Positions 9,124-18,149 of a DNA stretch of 64,000 nucleotides are shown piece after piece; the first letter of the stretch is position 1, and each line of letters opens with the position of its first letter. The DNA lies in NCBI GenBank assembly GCA_036675275.1, contig JAKFFG010000026.1, positions 62,001 to 126,000 on the forward strand. Reading direction: 5' to 3'. The notes below the pieces were generated by a model. The model was not told where the DNA came from, ran no database searches, and saw nothing but the letters and a program-made list of their open reading frames with translations. Position numbers and translations under genes: made by a program. The DNA comes from Pollutimonas sp036675275. Its GTDB lineage: Bacteria; Pseudomonadota; Gammaproteobacteria; Burkholderiales; Burkholderiaceae_B.

Positions 9124-10338
9124 TTACTTGCTATAGCTTACGCGGTAGATGGCGCCGTTCTGCTCATCGGACACAAGCATGGCGCCATCGGGCATTTGCA
9201 TGAGATATGCCGGACGTCCCCAGAAGGATTGGTCGGCCTCGTTCATGAAACCCGTGAGAAAAGGCTCGACCTTGGCGTTCTTGCCGTCTGCGTCCGCCTT
9301 GACCATGACCACGTCGAAGCCGCTTTTCTTGCTGCGATTCCATGAGCCTTTGCGTGCAGCGAACAAGGCATTGCGGTATTCAGGCGGAAACATCTCGCCC
9401 GTGTAGAACGCAACCCCTACAGCGGCGGCATGGGGACCCATCAGCGCCACGGGCTGCTCCACGCCTTCGCAAGCATTGGGCTTCTTGATGTCCGGGTCGG
9501 CCACGTTGCCCTGATGGCAGTACGGGAAACCGAAGTTCAACCCCGTCTTGCTGATACGGTTCAAGGTATCGTTTGGAACGTCATCTCCCATCCAGTCGCG
9601 CCCATGGTTGCTGAACCACAGTTCCTGGGTCGCCGGGTGCCAGTCAAAGCCGACACTGTTGCGCACGCCCCGGGCGAGCACTTCCATGCCGGAGCCATCG
9701 GCGTTGTAGCGGCGAATCTGCGCATATTCCTCGGTTGGCAGTTCGCAGATATTGCACGGCGCCCCGAAAGGCACATAGAGCTTGCCGTCAGGGCCGAAGG
9801 CGATATATTTCCAATTGTGGTGCTGCTCGGGAGGCAAGTTGAACTTTGCAGTAAGGTCCACTGGCGCCACGGAAGGGTTCTTCTCGATGCCGTCGTAGCG
9901 CAACACCTTGTCGATGGCCATCACGTACAGGGAACCGTCTTTGAAGGCAACGCCCGCCGGTTGATTCAGCTTGTCCACCACCGTGCGCACGGTGCGCGCA
10001 TTGCCTGTGTCAGTGACTTCGTACACGCGGCCCAGGCCGCGGGTGCCGACGTAGATCTTGCCATCGTCGCCGCGCGTCATGGCGCGGCCGCCCGGCAAGC
10101 CAGTGGCCCAGATCTCGGCTTTGAAGCCGTCCGGCATACTGAGTTTGTCGATCGGAATTTGTGAGGCTGGCGTGACGGTCAGCTTGCCGGCCATAGGCGC
10201 CAGCGTGGACTTGGCCATGCTGTCTGGCATGCCCTGCTTCCAGGCTGGTGCCGGCGGGGTTTGCGCCCAGGATATCGAAGTTGCGGCGGCGAACGTGAGG
10301 GCAAGCGTGACGCGCCCCAAAGATGGCATTTTTTTCAA
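9124..10338 (-). CDS. PQQ-dependent sugar dehydrogenase-like protein (Gdh/YliI family)
   Basis: About 404 residues, exported (KKMPSLGRVTLALTFAAATSISWA). The mature part is a six-bladed beta-propeller of the soluble glucose dehydrogenase/aldose sugar dehydrogenase family: LPGGRAMTRGDDGKIYVGTRG, YVPFGAPCNICELP, and a final MPDGAMLVSDEQNGAIYRVSY blade. Start choice: TTG 10338 has GGAG six bases ahead and leaves a basic KK n-region, so it is preferred over ATG 10329. Oxidises sugars or alcohols in the periplasm if PQQ binds; the PQQ residues were not checked individually. No PQQ synthesis genes are in the window. It is followed by its likely electron acceptor cytochrome c. Confidence 0.88.
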   Translation of the reverse strand: MKKMPSLGRVTLALTFAAATSISWAQTPPAPAWKQGMPDSMAKSTLAPMAGKLTVTPASQIPIDKLSMPDGFKAEIWATGLPGGRAMTRGDDGKIYVGTRGLGRVYEVTDTGNARTVRTVVDKLNQPAGVAFKDGSLYVMAIDKVLRYDGIEKNPSVAPVDLTAKFNLPPEQHHNWKYIAFGPDGKLYVPFGAPCNICELPTEEYAQIRRYNADGSGMEVLARGVRNSVGFDWHPATQELWFSNHGRDWMGDDVPNDTLNRISKTGLNFGFPYCHQGNVADPDIKKPNACEGVEQPVALMGPHAAAVGVAFYTGEMFPPEYRNALFAARKGSWNRSKKSGFDVVMVKADADGKNAKVEPFLTGFMNEADQSFWGRPAYLMQMPDGAMLVSDEQNGAIYRVSYSK

Positions 10339-10493
10339 GGTTGTCTCCGGTTGTAGTTTTAAAATCAGTATGCCTTGCAAGCATCGCTGATTCTATCTTC
10401 CGTCTTCCCTATTGACCACACCAATATGTCGTAAGTATCTGTTACGGCGATACAATTTTCGCAGGAGCCCACCTACCCAGAGGTTTCAAAGCC

Positions 10494-11287
10494 ATGGCTA
10501 CATCAAGCGAAAACGAGCGGCAAGGCGGCCAGCCTGCCATGCATATACCACCGGTGGTGCCCCGACAGGAGTGGGAGCCCGCGCGCGATCAATTGCACCA
10601 TCAAGGAGAAGGCCCTGACCCGCGCTCGCGACGTCCTGGCCGCGGAGCGCCGGCGAATGCCATGGATGGCCGTAGACGTGGACTATGCCTTCGAGGGCCC
10701 TGAAGGCAAGGTCAGCCTGCAGGGTCTGTTCGACGGCCGTCGTCAGTTGATCGTCTACCGCGCCTTCTTCGAGCCTGGCGTGTTCGGCTGGCTCGACCAT
10801 GCCTGCCGCGGCTGCGCCATGGTGGCCGATCAAGTCGCCCATCTGGCCCACCTGAACGCGCGCGACACCACCCTGGTCTTCGTATCGCGTGCGCCTCAGG
10901 CGTACATCGCGCGACTGAAGGCGAGGATGAGCTGGGAGATGCCGTGGTTCACCCTCACGGACAGTTTCGACGCCGACTTCGACGCGGATGAGTGGCACGG
11001 CACGAATGTATTCATCCGCGACGGCAACTGCGTGTTCCGCAGCTACTTCACCAATAACCGCGGCGACGAGCAGATGGGAAGCACCTGGAACTACCTCGAC
11101 ATCACGCCGTTGGGCCGCCAGGAACTCTGGGAAGACTCACCCGAAGACTATCCTCACTACTGCCTACAAATGGTGGAACTGGCACGACAGCTACGTCGCG
11201 GGCGCAGCACCCGACAAGAAGTGGATCGAGGTATCGGATGCCGGCGAGGCGGCGTTCCGGAACCGCAATGCGGGCACGAAACCCTGA
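10494..11287 (+). pseudogene. DUF899 thioredoxin-like protein, two frameshifts
   Basis: Three overlapping frames together give one DUF899 protein. Frame one (from ATG 10494) supplies the start through VVPRQEWEPARDQL. The next segment TIKEKALTRARDVLAAERR and the core (MPWMAVDVDYAFEGPEG, YRAFFEPGVFGW, STWNYLDITPLGRQE) lie in a second frame. The end, AYKWWNWHDSYVAGAAPDKKW to TKP, lies in a third. The breaks fall near 10590-10600 and 11145-11160. The family is a thioredoxin-fold group of unknown activity. Apart from the shifts the sequence is well conserved with no internal stops in the composite, so recent decay or two base-call errors are both possible. Confidence 0.8.
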
Positions 11288-11430
11288 TTCCTGCCTGATC
11301 CGGTGCAGCGCAAGAACATCGCCGGCCGGCGGCCGCGCGTGTTAATCTAGCATTGCTGCAGTGCCTTCCATGCCTGCACCGCGACTGATCGGAAATTGCC
11401 CATACCGTTCCCGCTTTTAGAGCCACAACA

Positions 11431-12621
11431 ATGAGCCTTGATCCTCTCGCATCCCTTTTGGCAGCCATAGGCATGCTGCTTATTGGCACACTGGTCAATC
11501 GAAAAGTATCTTTATTGTCTCGCTACAATATTCCAGACCCCATCACGGGGGGATTGCTATTTGCCGTGCTGGCTGCCATAGCTCTTGCCACTGCAGATTT
11601 TCAGATCAAGTTTGATCAGCCCATAAAGCCCATCTTTCTCCTTATGTTTTTCAGCGGCGTCGGCCTCTGTGCTGACTTGCGCATGCTCAAGCGCGGCGGT
11701 AAGGCGCTCCTGATTTTCCTCATAGTGCTCCTTCCTTTCATCGTGCTGCAGAATGTGGTGGGTGTGGGCATAGCCACTCTGCTGGACCTGCATCCTATCT
11801 TTGGTCTGGTGGCCGGCTCAATCACTCTTGTCGGCGGCCATGGCACAGGCGCGGCCTACGCTGACCGCTTCGCCGAGGTGAACAACCTGCAGATGGTTAT
11901 GGACCTGACAATGACCGTCGCCACCCTAGGATTGATCGTCGGAGGTATCATCGGGGGGCCCATCGCTCAATACCTCATCAACCGCTACAAGCTACATTCG
12001 TCCGCGGAAGACGCCGCCGGGGCGCATGAACTCAAGGAAGCCGTCGGACCTCTCAGCACAGTTTCAGTCCTGGGGGCGCTGGCGGGCATATTCACCGCCT
12101 TGATAGCCGGCCAATGGCTGGCCGTCCGTTTCTCCGGCGGTACCATCACTATTCCAGCTTTCTTATGGTGCATGCTTATTGGCATCGCTATTCGCAACCT
12201 GCTTCCGTTATTGGGTGCCCGATTCGACGACCGGTCATCGGAACTCATATCGAGTATCTGTTTATCGTTATTCCTGGTCATGACCATGATGACGCTCAAT
12301 TTGGTTGAAGTGGCACTTTCGGCCGGTCCGTTCCTGATCATCATTATGGCCCAAGTGGTGCTCATCTTCCTGTACGTTGTATTCGTCTGTTTTCGTTTCA
12401 TGGGACGCAATTACGAAGCCGCTGTCACATCCGCGGCATTCGTTGGATTCAACATGGGATCGACGGCAACCGCCATGGCGAACATGCAAGCCATCACAGC
12501 CAAGCACGGGCCGGCGCCCACCAGTTATTTGATCGTTCCCCTGGCCGGCGCCTTCTTCGTAGACATTATGAATGCATTCATCCTGACTGCCATGCTGGCT
12601 CTGCCTTTCATCGGAGGCTGA
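11431..12621 (+). CDS. gltS: sodium/glutamate symporter (ESS family)
   Basis: A 396-residue inner-membrane protein, near the 401 residues of E. coli GltS, with about ten to twelve membrane segments in two inverted halves. Family marks include the opening LVNRKVSLLSRYNIPDPITGG, the glycine-rich hairpin SITLVGGHGTGAAYADRF near residue 130, and its counterpart GFNMGSTATAMANMQAITAKHG near residue 350. The family imports glutamate with Na+. The stop TGA is followed after two bases by the ATG of a TAXI binding protein, so the two are probably translationally coupled, which is not the usual GltS setting. Confidence 0.93.
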   Translation: MSLDPLASLLAAIGMLLIGTLVNRKVSLLSRYNIPDPITGGLLFAVLAAIALATADFQIKFDQPIKPIFLLMFFSGVGLCADLRMLKRGGKALLIFLIVLLPFIVLQNVVGVGIATLLDLHPIFGLVAGSITLVGGHGTGAAYADRFAEVNNLQMVMDLTMTVATLGLIVGGIIGGPIAQYLINRYKLHSSAEDAAGAHELKEAVGPLSTVSVLGALAGIFTALIAGQWLAVRFSGGTITIPAFLWCMLIGIAIRNLLPLLGARFDDRSSELISSICLSLFLVMTMMTLNLVEVALSAGPFLIIIMAQVVLIFLYVVFVCFRFMGRNYEAAVTSAAFVGFNMGSTATAMANMQAITAKHGPAPTSYLIVPLAGAFFVDIMNAFILTAMLALPFIGG

Positions 12622-12623
12622 CG

Positions 12624-14093
12624 ATGCGGACCTTTCTTGCTTGCTTATTCCTCGCACTCCTTGCTGCTTGCCACGCCGGCCCCGACACAGACACCCTGCG
12701 TGCCGGTATCAACGAGCGCCTTGAAAACGCCTTGCCAGATGGTGTCCTTGAACTTGCAAAGCTGGAGCGGCGAGGCTCCCAGGCCGACACCAAAGCCCCC
12801 GAAGGCGAAGATCGGCGCATCGTTTACTTTGATGCAGAATTCAAGCTCGTCCGGGATACTGATTTCGGCGCTTGGAACGCGCCCGGCATCGCCGGGCTAA
12901 TCTCTGCACTGGGCGCCGCTCCCAGAGGCATAGAGGGAATTACTTCCGGGGGAAACAAAGCAGGTGACGTGATTCGTGCTCACGGAACCGCCCGATACCG
13001 GCTCGATGATCAGCAGTGGGTTCCCGCCGTGCCTGCCGGATACCAGCCGCAAATAGCGCCCGCGTTCATCACCGGCACGACAGATGACACCGGGGCGATA
13101 CTTACCGCCATACGTAAACTTGTCGATGCATTTCCGCGAAACACTTCGCCTGCACAACATGCCGCCATCGAAGAAGAGCTTGCCGCCACACAGGCCAGCA
13201 TAAGCGCGCGACTGGCGCGTGTCTCGAATGGCTACGCCATCGCGGCGGGAGCAGAGCATGGGCAGTATCTACGTGTGGCGCGCGCATTGTTCAGTGAACG
13301 CAGCGCGCGCGGCATACCCCTGATTACGCGCGGCGGCGAAGAGAATCTGCAACTGCTGCGCTCGGGAAAGGTTTCGATAGCGCTGGCCCAAGGGGACGCC
13401 GCCCTGGACGCCTATGAAGGAACAGGCTCTTTCACGGGTCAAGGCCCACATAGTGAACTTCGCGCCATTGCCAGCCTGTACCCCGAACCTATGCATGTGC
13501 TCGTCCGCACCGCCGACACGCTGACTTCTATTGCCGACCTGCGAGGCAAACGCGTCGCGATCGGTGAAGTGGGTTCGGCGTCCCGCATCACCGCATTGCG
13601 TATGCTGGCAGCTCACGGCCTTGCGCTCCAGGATATTTCGGCGCAAGCACTCAGCATCAATGCAGCGTTGCTAGCGCTCCAAAACGATGAAACCGACGCT
13701 GTCTTGCAAGTTATCGGCACACCCGCCGATATCGTGCGTGACTCGTTGGTCGATGTGCCCTTGCGGATGCTGCCGCTGTCGGACGCCGCCATCGCGACAC
13801 TGACTGCAACGAGAAGGGGTTACTTTCCCTACCTCATCGCCAAAGGAACTTATCCCGGCCAAGCTAAAGATATCAAGACCATCGCGACTGCAGCGATTCT
13901 CTTGACTGATGACTCGCTCTCCGATGCCGAGATCACCTCACTGATCCGCACGATATTCGAACCAGGGCGAGATTACTCTGCGCTTGGTAGCGCCCAGAGT
14001 GCGCAGATTTCCGTCGCCACCAGCCGCTCAGGCTTATCGATCCCTATGCATACGGCGGCAGCAAAGACGCTTGGAGCTTGCGAGCCATGCTAA
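12624..14093 (+). CDS. TAXI-family solute-binding lipoprotein with extended N-terminal region
   Basis: 489 residues. A short signal peptide ends in the lipobox LLAAC with Cys16. Residues about 200-470 are a TAXI (TRAP-associated extracytoplasmic immunogenic) receptor: NGYAIAAGAEHGQYLRVARAL, GIPLITRGGEENLQLLRSGKVSIALAQGDAA, then LTSIADLRGKRVAIGEVGSASRITALRML. About 180 residues before it have no family I recognise. TAXI receptors normally feed a TRAP membrane component, but none is present; instead the gene sits between gltS and a small membrane protein, overlapping the latter. I infer it supplies substrate to the GltS-type permease. The mature protein would be anchored at the outer face of the inner membrane. 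Confidence 0.85.
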   Translation: MRTFLACLFLALLAACHAGPDTDTLRAGINERLENALPDGVLELAKLERRGSQADTKAPEGEDRRIVYFDAEFKLVRDTDFGAWNAPGIAGLISALGAAPRGIEGITSGGNKAGDVIRAHGTARYRLDDQQWVPAVPAGYQPQIAPAFITGTTDDTGAILTAIRKLVDAFPRNTSPAQHAAIEEELAATQASISARLARVSNGYAIAAGAEHGQYLRVARALFSERSARGIPLITRGGEENLQLLRSGKVSIALAQGDAALDAYEGTGSFTGQGPHSELRAIASLYPEPMHVLVRTADTLTSIADLRGKRVAIGEVGSASRITALRMLAAHGLALQDISAQALSINAALLALQNDETDAVLQVIGTPADIVRDSLVDVPLRMLPLSDAAIATLTATRRGYFPYLIAKGTYPGQAKDIKTIATAAILLTDDSLSDAEITSLIRTIFEPGRDYSALGSAQSAQISVATSRSGLSIPMHTAAAKTLGACEPC

Positions 14094-14422
14094 AAATACT
14101 GGATAAGTACACGGTGCAAGACAGAGTCAAACTGATCTTCGATCACCTGCGAAACTTATTAATGTGCACGGTGCTCTTGGCAGCCGGCCACTTTCAGTTG
14201 GAACATCCGACTGGAGTATTTTCCGGCTCAACGCTGCAACGTTTTCTCGGTTATGGCGTAGTTGGCATCGCTTTGCTATTAATCGCCTTGAACCTGCTCG
14301 ACGGCATGAGTCAACTGAACAAATTACGGCATTCCCATCTTCTCAAATTGGGCTTGATCATCGCGTACGTCATTATTGCCATACGCGTCGTGATCGTGAC
14401 GTCATCATTCAGGGCGTGTTAG
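14087..14422 (+). CDS. small membrane protein coupled to gltS-TAXI unit
   Basis: 111 residues, with a charged N-terminus (MLKILDKYTVQDRVKLIFDHLR) and three hydrophobic stretches: near 24-36, 55-75 and 90-107. It overlaps the TAXI gene's last codons by seven bases. A TTG at 14078 could start it three codons earlier; ATG 14087 has GGAG eleven bases upstream. I do not recognise the family. By position and size it could play the role that the small DctQ subunit plays in TRAP systems, but the sequence shows no clear DctQ motif, so this is inference. Confidence 0.65.
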   Translation: MLKILDKYTVQDRVKLIFDHLRNLLMCTVLLAAGHFQLEHPTGVFSGSTLQRFLGYGVVGIALLLIALNLLDGMSQLNKLRHSHLLKLGLIIAYVIIAIRVVIVTSSFRAC

Positions 14423-14711
14423 CACTAATTCGGATTCGACTCCATCTATATCTATGGTGGTGGAGGTGCATAGCGGCCGCTACTTAAGGCGATCAGCCAA
14501 AAGGATTAATCCAAATGGCGGATGTTCGCTAGATTTTTTCCACGATAGAATCCGACACTACCGCCGCCCATTGATGAGGCGCAAAAAAAGGGATGTACTT
14601 CCGCAGCGGTATCGCTGCATGTCAGGCAACTTCCACCGGTGGTCCGCCGCACTACCCGCCACGAGAATTATCACCACCGCTTTCGTACCCTCTTCTAGCT
14701 GGAGAAGTGCA
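14423..14711 (+). other. 289-bp intergenic region ahead of the aspartate decarboxylase gene
   Basis: No convincing gene. It holds two perfect 10-bp palindromes, GGATTAATCC (14503-14512) and CCACCGGTGG (14633-14642), and a small hairpin GCAGCG-GTAT-CGCTGC (14603-14618). These may be regulator sites or part of a leader for the downstream amino-acid decarboxylase genes. A clear ribosome site GGAGAAG precedes the ATG at 14712. No T-run terminator was seen, so readthrough from the gltS unit is possible. Confidence 0.4.
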
Positions 14712-16322
14712 ATGAATGTCCGGAATACATCTCACTTGGCCAACCTCTCTCCCTTCGAACTAAAAGATGAACTCATCCAACTGGCCGGAAGTAACGCTAA
14801 TCGCCTGATGCTCAACGCCGGGCGGGGCAACCCAAACTTCCTGGCAACCATCCCTCGCCATGGCTTCTGGCAACTAGGCTTATTTGCGATGATCGAATCA
14901 GAGCGGTCATTTTCATATCTGGCTGAAGGCGTGGGCGGCTTTCCCCGGCGCGTCGGGATTGAAGAACGTTTTGACCTCTTCGCCCGGAGCAACCGCGACG
15001 TACCCGGAGTAAGGTTTCTGTCCAGCGCCGTGTCGTTTGTGCGAGACCAGCTTGGGTTGGATGGCGGCGACTTCATCTACGAGATGTGTGAAGGCATTCT
15101 CGCCTGCAGCTACCCCGTCCCGGACCGCATGCTAAGGCTCACGGAAAAGATCGTGAAGCAGTACATCCGAAAGGAGATGATCGGCGAACATCCCTTCGTC
15201 GGCGACTTCGATCTTTATGCCGTAGAGGGTGGCACTGCAGCAATGACCTACCTTTTCAATTCGATGAAAACGAATCATCTGCTCAAAGCCGGTGATGTCA
15301 TCGCTTTGGGCAAGCCCATCTTCACGCCATATATCGAAATCCCGGAGCTGTCGGAATATGGCCTGACCGAGTTGTCCATCGACGCGGATCCGGCTGGCGG
15401 CTGGCAGTACTCAAATAAGGAACTCGACAAGCTGCGCGATCCGAAGGTCAAGGCCTTCTTTTTGGTCAATCCCAGCAATCCACCTTCGGTTAGGGTAAGC
15501 GACGAAAGCTTGGAGTACTTGGCAAGCATCGTCAAGGACCGTCCAGACCTCATTATCCTGACCGATGATGTATACGGCACGTTCGCCGACAATTTTGTTT
15601 CACTGTTTGCGATATGTCCGCGCAATACGCTGCTGGTCTATTCTTACTCCAAATACTTCGGCGCCACGGGCTGGCGTCTTGGCGTGATCGCCGCACATAA
15701 ATCGAACATCTTCGATGAGAAAATTGCGCAGCTCCCACAAGAATCAAGAGAGGGCCTGAATAAACGCTACGCGTCGATCACGACCGAACCCGAGAAACTG
15801 CCCTTTATCGACCGGATCGTTGCTGACAGCCGCACCGTGGCACTCAATCACACGGCAGGACTGTCCACCCCCCAGCAAGTGCAAATGGTGCTGTTCTCGC
15901 TCTTTACGCTCATGGACACCGCTGAAAGCTACAAGAATGCCATGAAGCGGCTGATACGCCGTCGCAAGGCGGCGTTATATCGCGGCATGGGAGCAACGCC
16001 GGAGCCTGTGGACGAAAACGTCGTCGATTACTACACGTTGCTGGACGTCGAGCAAATGAGCCGTGCTGTCGGCGCAGATTTCGTTAAATGGTTGCTTGCC
16101 TCTATACAGCCCCACGAATTGCTGTTCAGGTTGGCGGAGGAAGCGGGCGTAGTCCTGCTCCCCGGCAAGGGTTTCGGAACACTTCATCCGTCCGGTCGCG
16201 TATCACTGGCCAATCTTAATGAAGAAGACTACGTAAAGATCGGCCGCTGCGTACGCGAAATGCGGGACGAGTATCTTGAGCGCTATCAGCAGATTGACGG
16301 CAAGGACGCCGAAAAGAGTTAG
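14712..16322 (+). CDS. aspD: aspartate 4-decarboxylase (bifunctional aspartate aminotransferase)
   Basis: A 536-residue PLP enzyme that converts L-aspartate to L-alanine and CO2. It is longer than ordinary aminotransferases, as in the AspD family. Marks: LNAGRGNPNFLATIPRHGFW near residue 36, YAVEGGTAAMTYLFNSMK, FLVNPSNPPSVRVS, the ILTDDVYGTFADNF aspartate that holds the PLP nitrogen, and VYSYSKYFGATGWRLG with the Schiff-base lysine. ATG 14712 has GGAGAAG ahead and starts the family alignment; the open frame upstream to 14454 does not match. It is followed by aspT, the antiporter that exchanges aspartate for alanine; together they consume a cytoplasmic proton per turnover. Confidence 0.95.
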   Translation: MNVRNTSHLANLSPFELKDELIQLAGSNANRLMLNAGRGNPNFLATIPRHGFWQLGLFAMIESERSFSYLAEGVGGFPRRVGIEERFDLFARSNRDVPGVRFLSSAVSFVRDQLGLDGGDFIYEMCEGILACSYPVPDRMLRLTEKIVKQYIRKEMIGEHPFVGDFDLYAVEGGTAAMTYLFNSMKTNHLLKAGDVIALGKPIFTPYIEIPELSEYGLTELSIDADPAGGWQYSNKELDKLRDPKVKAFFLVNPSNPPSVRVSDESLEYLASIVKDRPDLIILTDDVYGTFADNFVSLFAICPRNTLLVYSYSKYFGATGWRLGVIAAHKSNIFDEKIAQLPQESREGLNKRYASITTEPEKLPFIDRIVADSRTVALNHTAGLSTPQQVQMVLFSLFTLMDTAESYKNAMKRLIRRRKAALYRGMGATPEPVDENVVDYYTLLDVEQMSRAVGADFVKWLLASIQPHELLFRLAEEAGVVLLPGKGFGTLHPSGRVSLANLNEEDYVKIGRCVREMRDEYLERYQQIDGKDAEKS

Positions 16323-16379
16323 AAACGGGCACGCCCCAACGATACATCCCCGATCGCCTGGTCCAATAAGGAGAAGGTC

Positions 16380-18071
16380 ATGACTTGGTTCGTTTCTACA
16401 CTCAGGGCCTATCCGGAGATCGCCATCTTCCTGGCGCTGGGCATCGGCTACTGGATCGGCGGAAAGAGCTTCAAAGGATTCAGCCTCGGAGCGGTGACGT
16501 CGACGTTGCTGGTCGCCATCGTACTCGGCATTCTGGGGGTCAAGATATCGCCAAATGTGAAGTCGGTCTTCTTTCTGATGTTTCTGTTTGCTGTTGGGTA
16601 TGGCGTCGGGCCTCAGTTCGTACGCGGTATCGCCAAAGATGGCCTGCCTCAAGCGCTATTTGCCGTCATCATGGCGTTGTTCTCTCTTGGTGCAGCGGTG
16701 GTCGCCGCCATGTTGGCCGGCTACGACCTGGGCTCAGCCGCCGGCTTGTTCGCGGGGTCGCAGACCATTTCAGCATCGATGGGTTTAGCGACCGATGCAA
16801 TCAATCGCCTCGGGCGCTCGCCGGAGGAAACTCAGGCGCTCCTGGACGCCATGCCGATCGCCTATGCCGTCACCTATATCTTCGGTACAGTGGGCTCCGC
16901 AATAATTCTTGCGCAGATCGGGCCGAAACTGCTGGGCATTGACCTCGTCGCGGCTTGCAAGGACTACGAAAAGATGCTGGGCTCGGGCCGCGGCGCGGCT
17001 GACGGCGCGACCCAGTGGTACGAGTTCGAAGTGCGAGCCTATTCCGTGGCACCGCAAAGCCCATTCATCGGAAAATCCGTTGGAGAAATTGAGGCTGGGA
17101 CAGAAGAAGGCGTTCGCGCCTTCGTCGAGCGGATCCGTCGGGGCGGTGCAATTATTGAGTCCGATCGTAACACCCTCATCGAGGCCGGCGACGTGGTCGC
17201 TATAGGCGGCAAGCGCGACCAGCTGATTGCACGGCTTGGACCCAGTGGCCGCGAAGTCGAAGATGCCGAGTTGCTCGATATAAAAACCGAAGGCGTCGAT
17301 ATATACATCTCAAACAAAGAGGTGGACGGCAAGCGGCTCGAAGAGCTCGCACGCTGGCCCGGCGCCCGTGGAGTGTTCCTGAAGCAGATTCGGCGTGGAC
17401 CGACCGAGACCCGCATCCCCATATTGCCGAAAACCCAGTTGTATCGAGGCGACGTCATCACCGTGGTAGGGCGAACGCAGGACATAAATGCTACGGCCAA
17501 GCAAATCGGGTACGTGGACCGGCCGACCACCGTCACCGATGTCGCGTTCGTCTCGCTGGCCATCACCGTCGGCGCGCTGATCGGCTCAGTCGTAATAAAT
17601 ATCAGGGGCGTGCCAATAACCATTTCCACGGCAGGCGGCGCACTGATCGCCGGCATTGTGTTCGGTTGGTTCCGCGCCATCCATCCGACGTTCGGACGCA
17701 TCCCCGAACCCACGCTCTGGTTCATGAATTCCGTCGGCCTCAATGTATTCATTGCCGTTGTGGGAATCTCTGCGGGTCCCGGCTTCATTGCCGGACTACA
17801 GGAGCTTGGAATCAGCCTTTTCCTATGGGGCATGTTCGCGACCGCTGTCCCGCTTTTCGCCGGCATGTTGCTGGCCAAATACGTTTTCCGCTTCCACCCC
17901 GCACTTATCCTCGGTATTTGCGCCGGAGCCCGAACTACCACGGCAGCTCTCGGTATGGTTTGCGAAGCGGCGAAAAGCCAGGTTCCCGGCTTGGGCTACA
18001 CGGTGACCTACGCTGTAGGGAATACCTTGCTGACCATCTGGGGAATGGTTGTGATCATGATTCTTTCTTAG
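16380..18071 (+). CDS. aspT: aspartate:alanine antiporter (AAE family)
   Basis: 563 residues in the AAE layout: about five membrane segments, a large central cytoplasmic part with two RCK_C/TrkA_C-like domains (PFIGKSVGEIEAGTEEGVRAF and the later TQLYRGDVITVVGRTQDI), then a second group of membrane segments. The two membrane halves carry repeated glycine-rich motifs, AVGYGVGPQFVRGIAKDG early and AVVGISAGPGFIAGLQELG late, plus GICAGARTTTAALGM. The family exchanges external aspartate for internal alanine; the charge moved, with decarboxylation, builds a proton-motive force. AAGGAG lies before the ATG. It is 57 bp downstream of aspD, so an operon is expected. Confidence 0.95.
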   Translation: MTWFVSTLRAYPEIAIFLALGIGYWIGGKSFKGFSLGAVTSTLLVAIVLGILGVKISPNVKSVFFLMFLFAVGYGVGPQFVRGIAKDGLPQALFAVIMALFSLGAAVVAAMLAGYDLGSAAGLFAGSQTISASMGLATDAINRLGRSPEETQALLDAMPIAYAVTYIFGTVGSAIILAQIGPKLLGIDLVAACKDYEKMLGSGRGAADGATQWYEFEVRAYSVAPQSPFIGKSVGEIEAGTEEGVRAFVERIRRGGAIIESDRNTLIEAGDVVAIGGKRDQLIARLGPSGREVEDAELLDIKTEGVDIYISNKEVDGKRLEELARWPGARGVFLKQIRRGPTETRIPILPKTQLYRGDVITVVGRTQDINATAKQIGYVDRPTTVTDVAFVSLAITVGALIGSVVINIRGVPITISTAGGALIAGIVFGWFRAIHPTFGRIPEPTLWFMNSVGLNVFIAVVGISAGPGFIAGLQELGISLFLWGMFATAVPLFAGMLLAKYVFRFHPALILGICAGARTTTAALGMVCEAAKSQVPGLGYTVTYAVGNTLLTIWGMVVIMILS

Positions 18072-18149
18072 AACTCGTACCAGACCTACAGGTTTGCAAT
18101 GCGGGCGTAGCACCGCGGGCATAGCCTTACTGCAATAGAGGGCGACACC

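Noticed and set aside
14472..14479. GCGGCCGC rare-cutter site, possible vector trace
   Set aside because: GC-rich genomes carry such octamers by chance; a similar site at 40051 lies inside a gene, with no vector sequence around.
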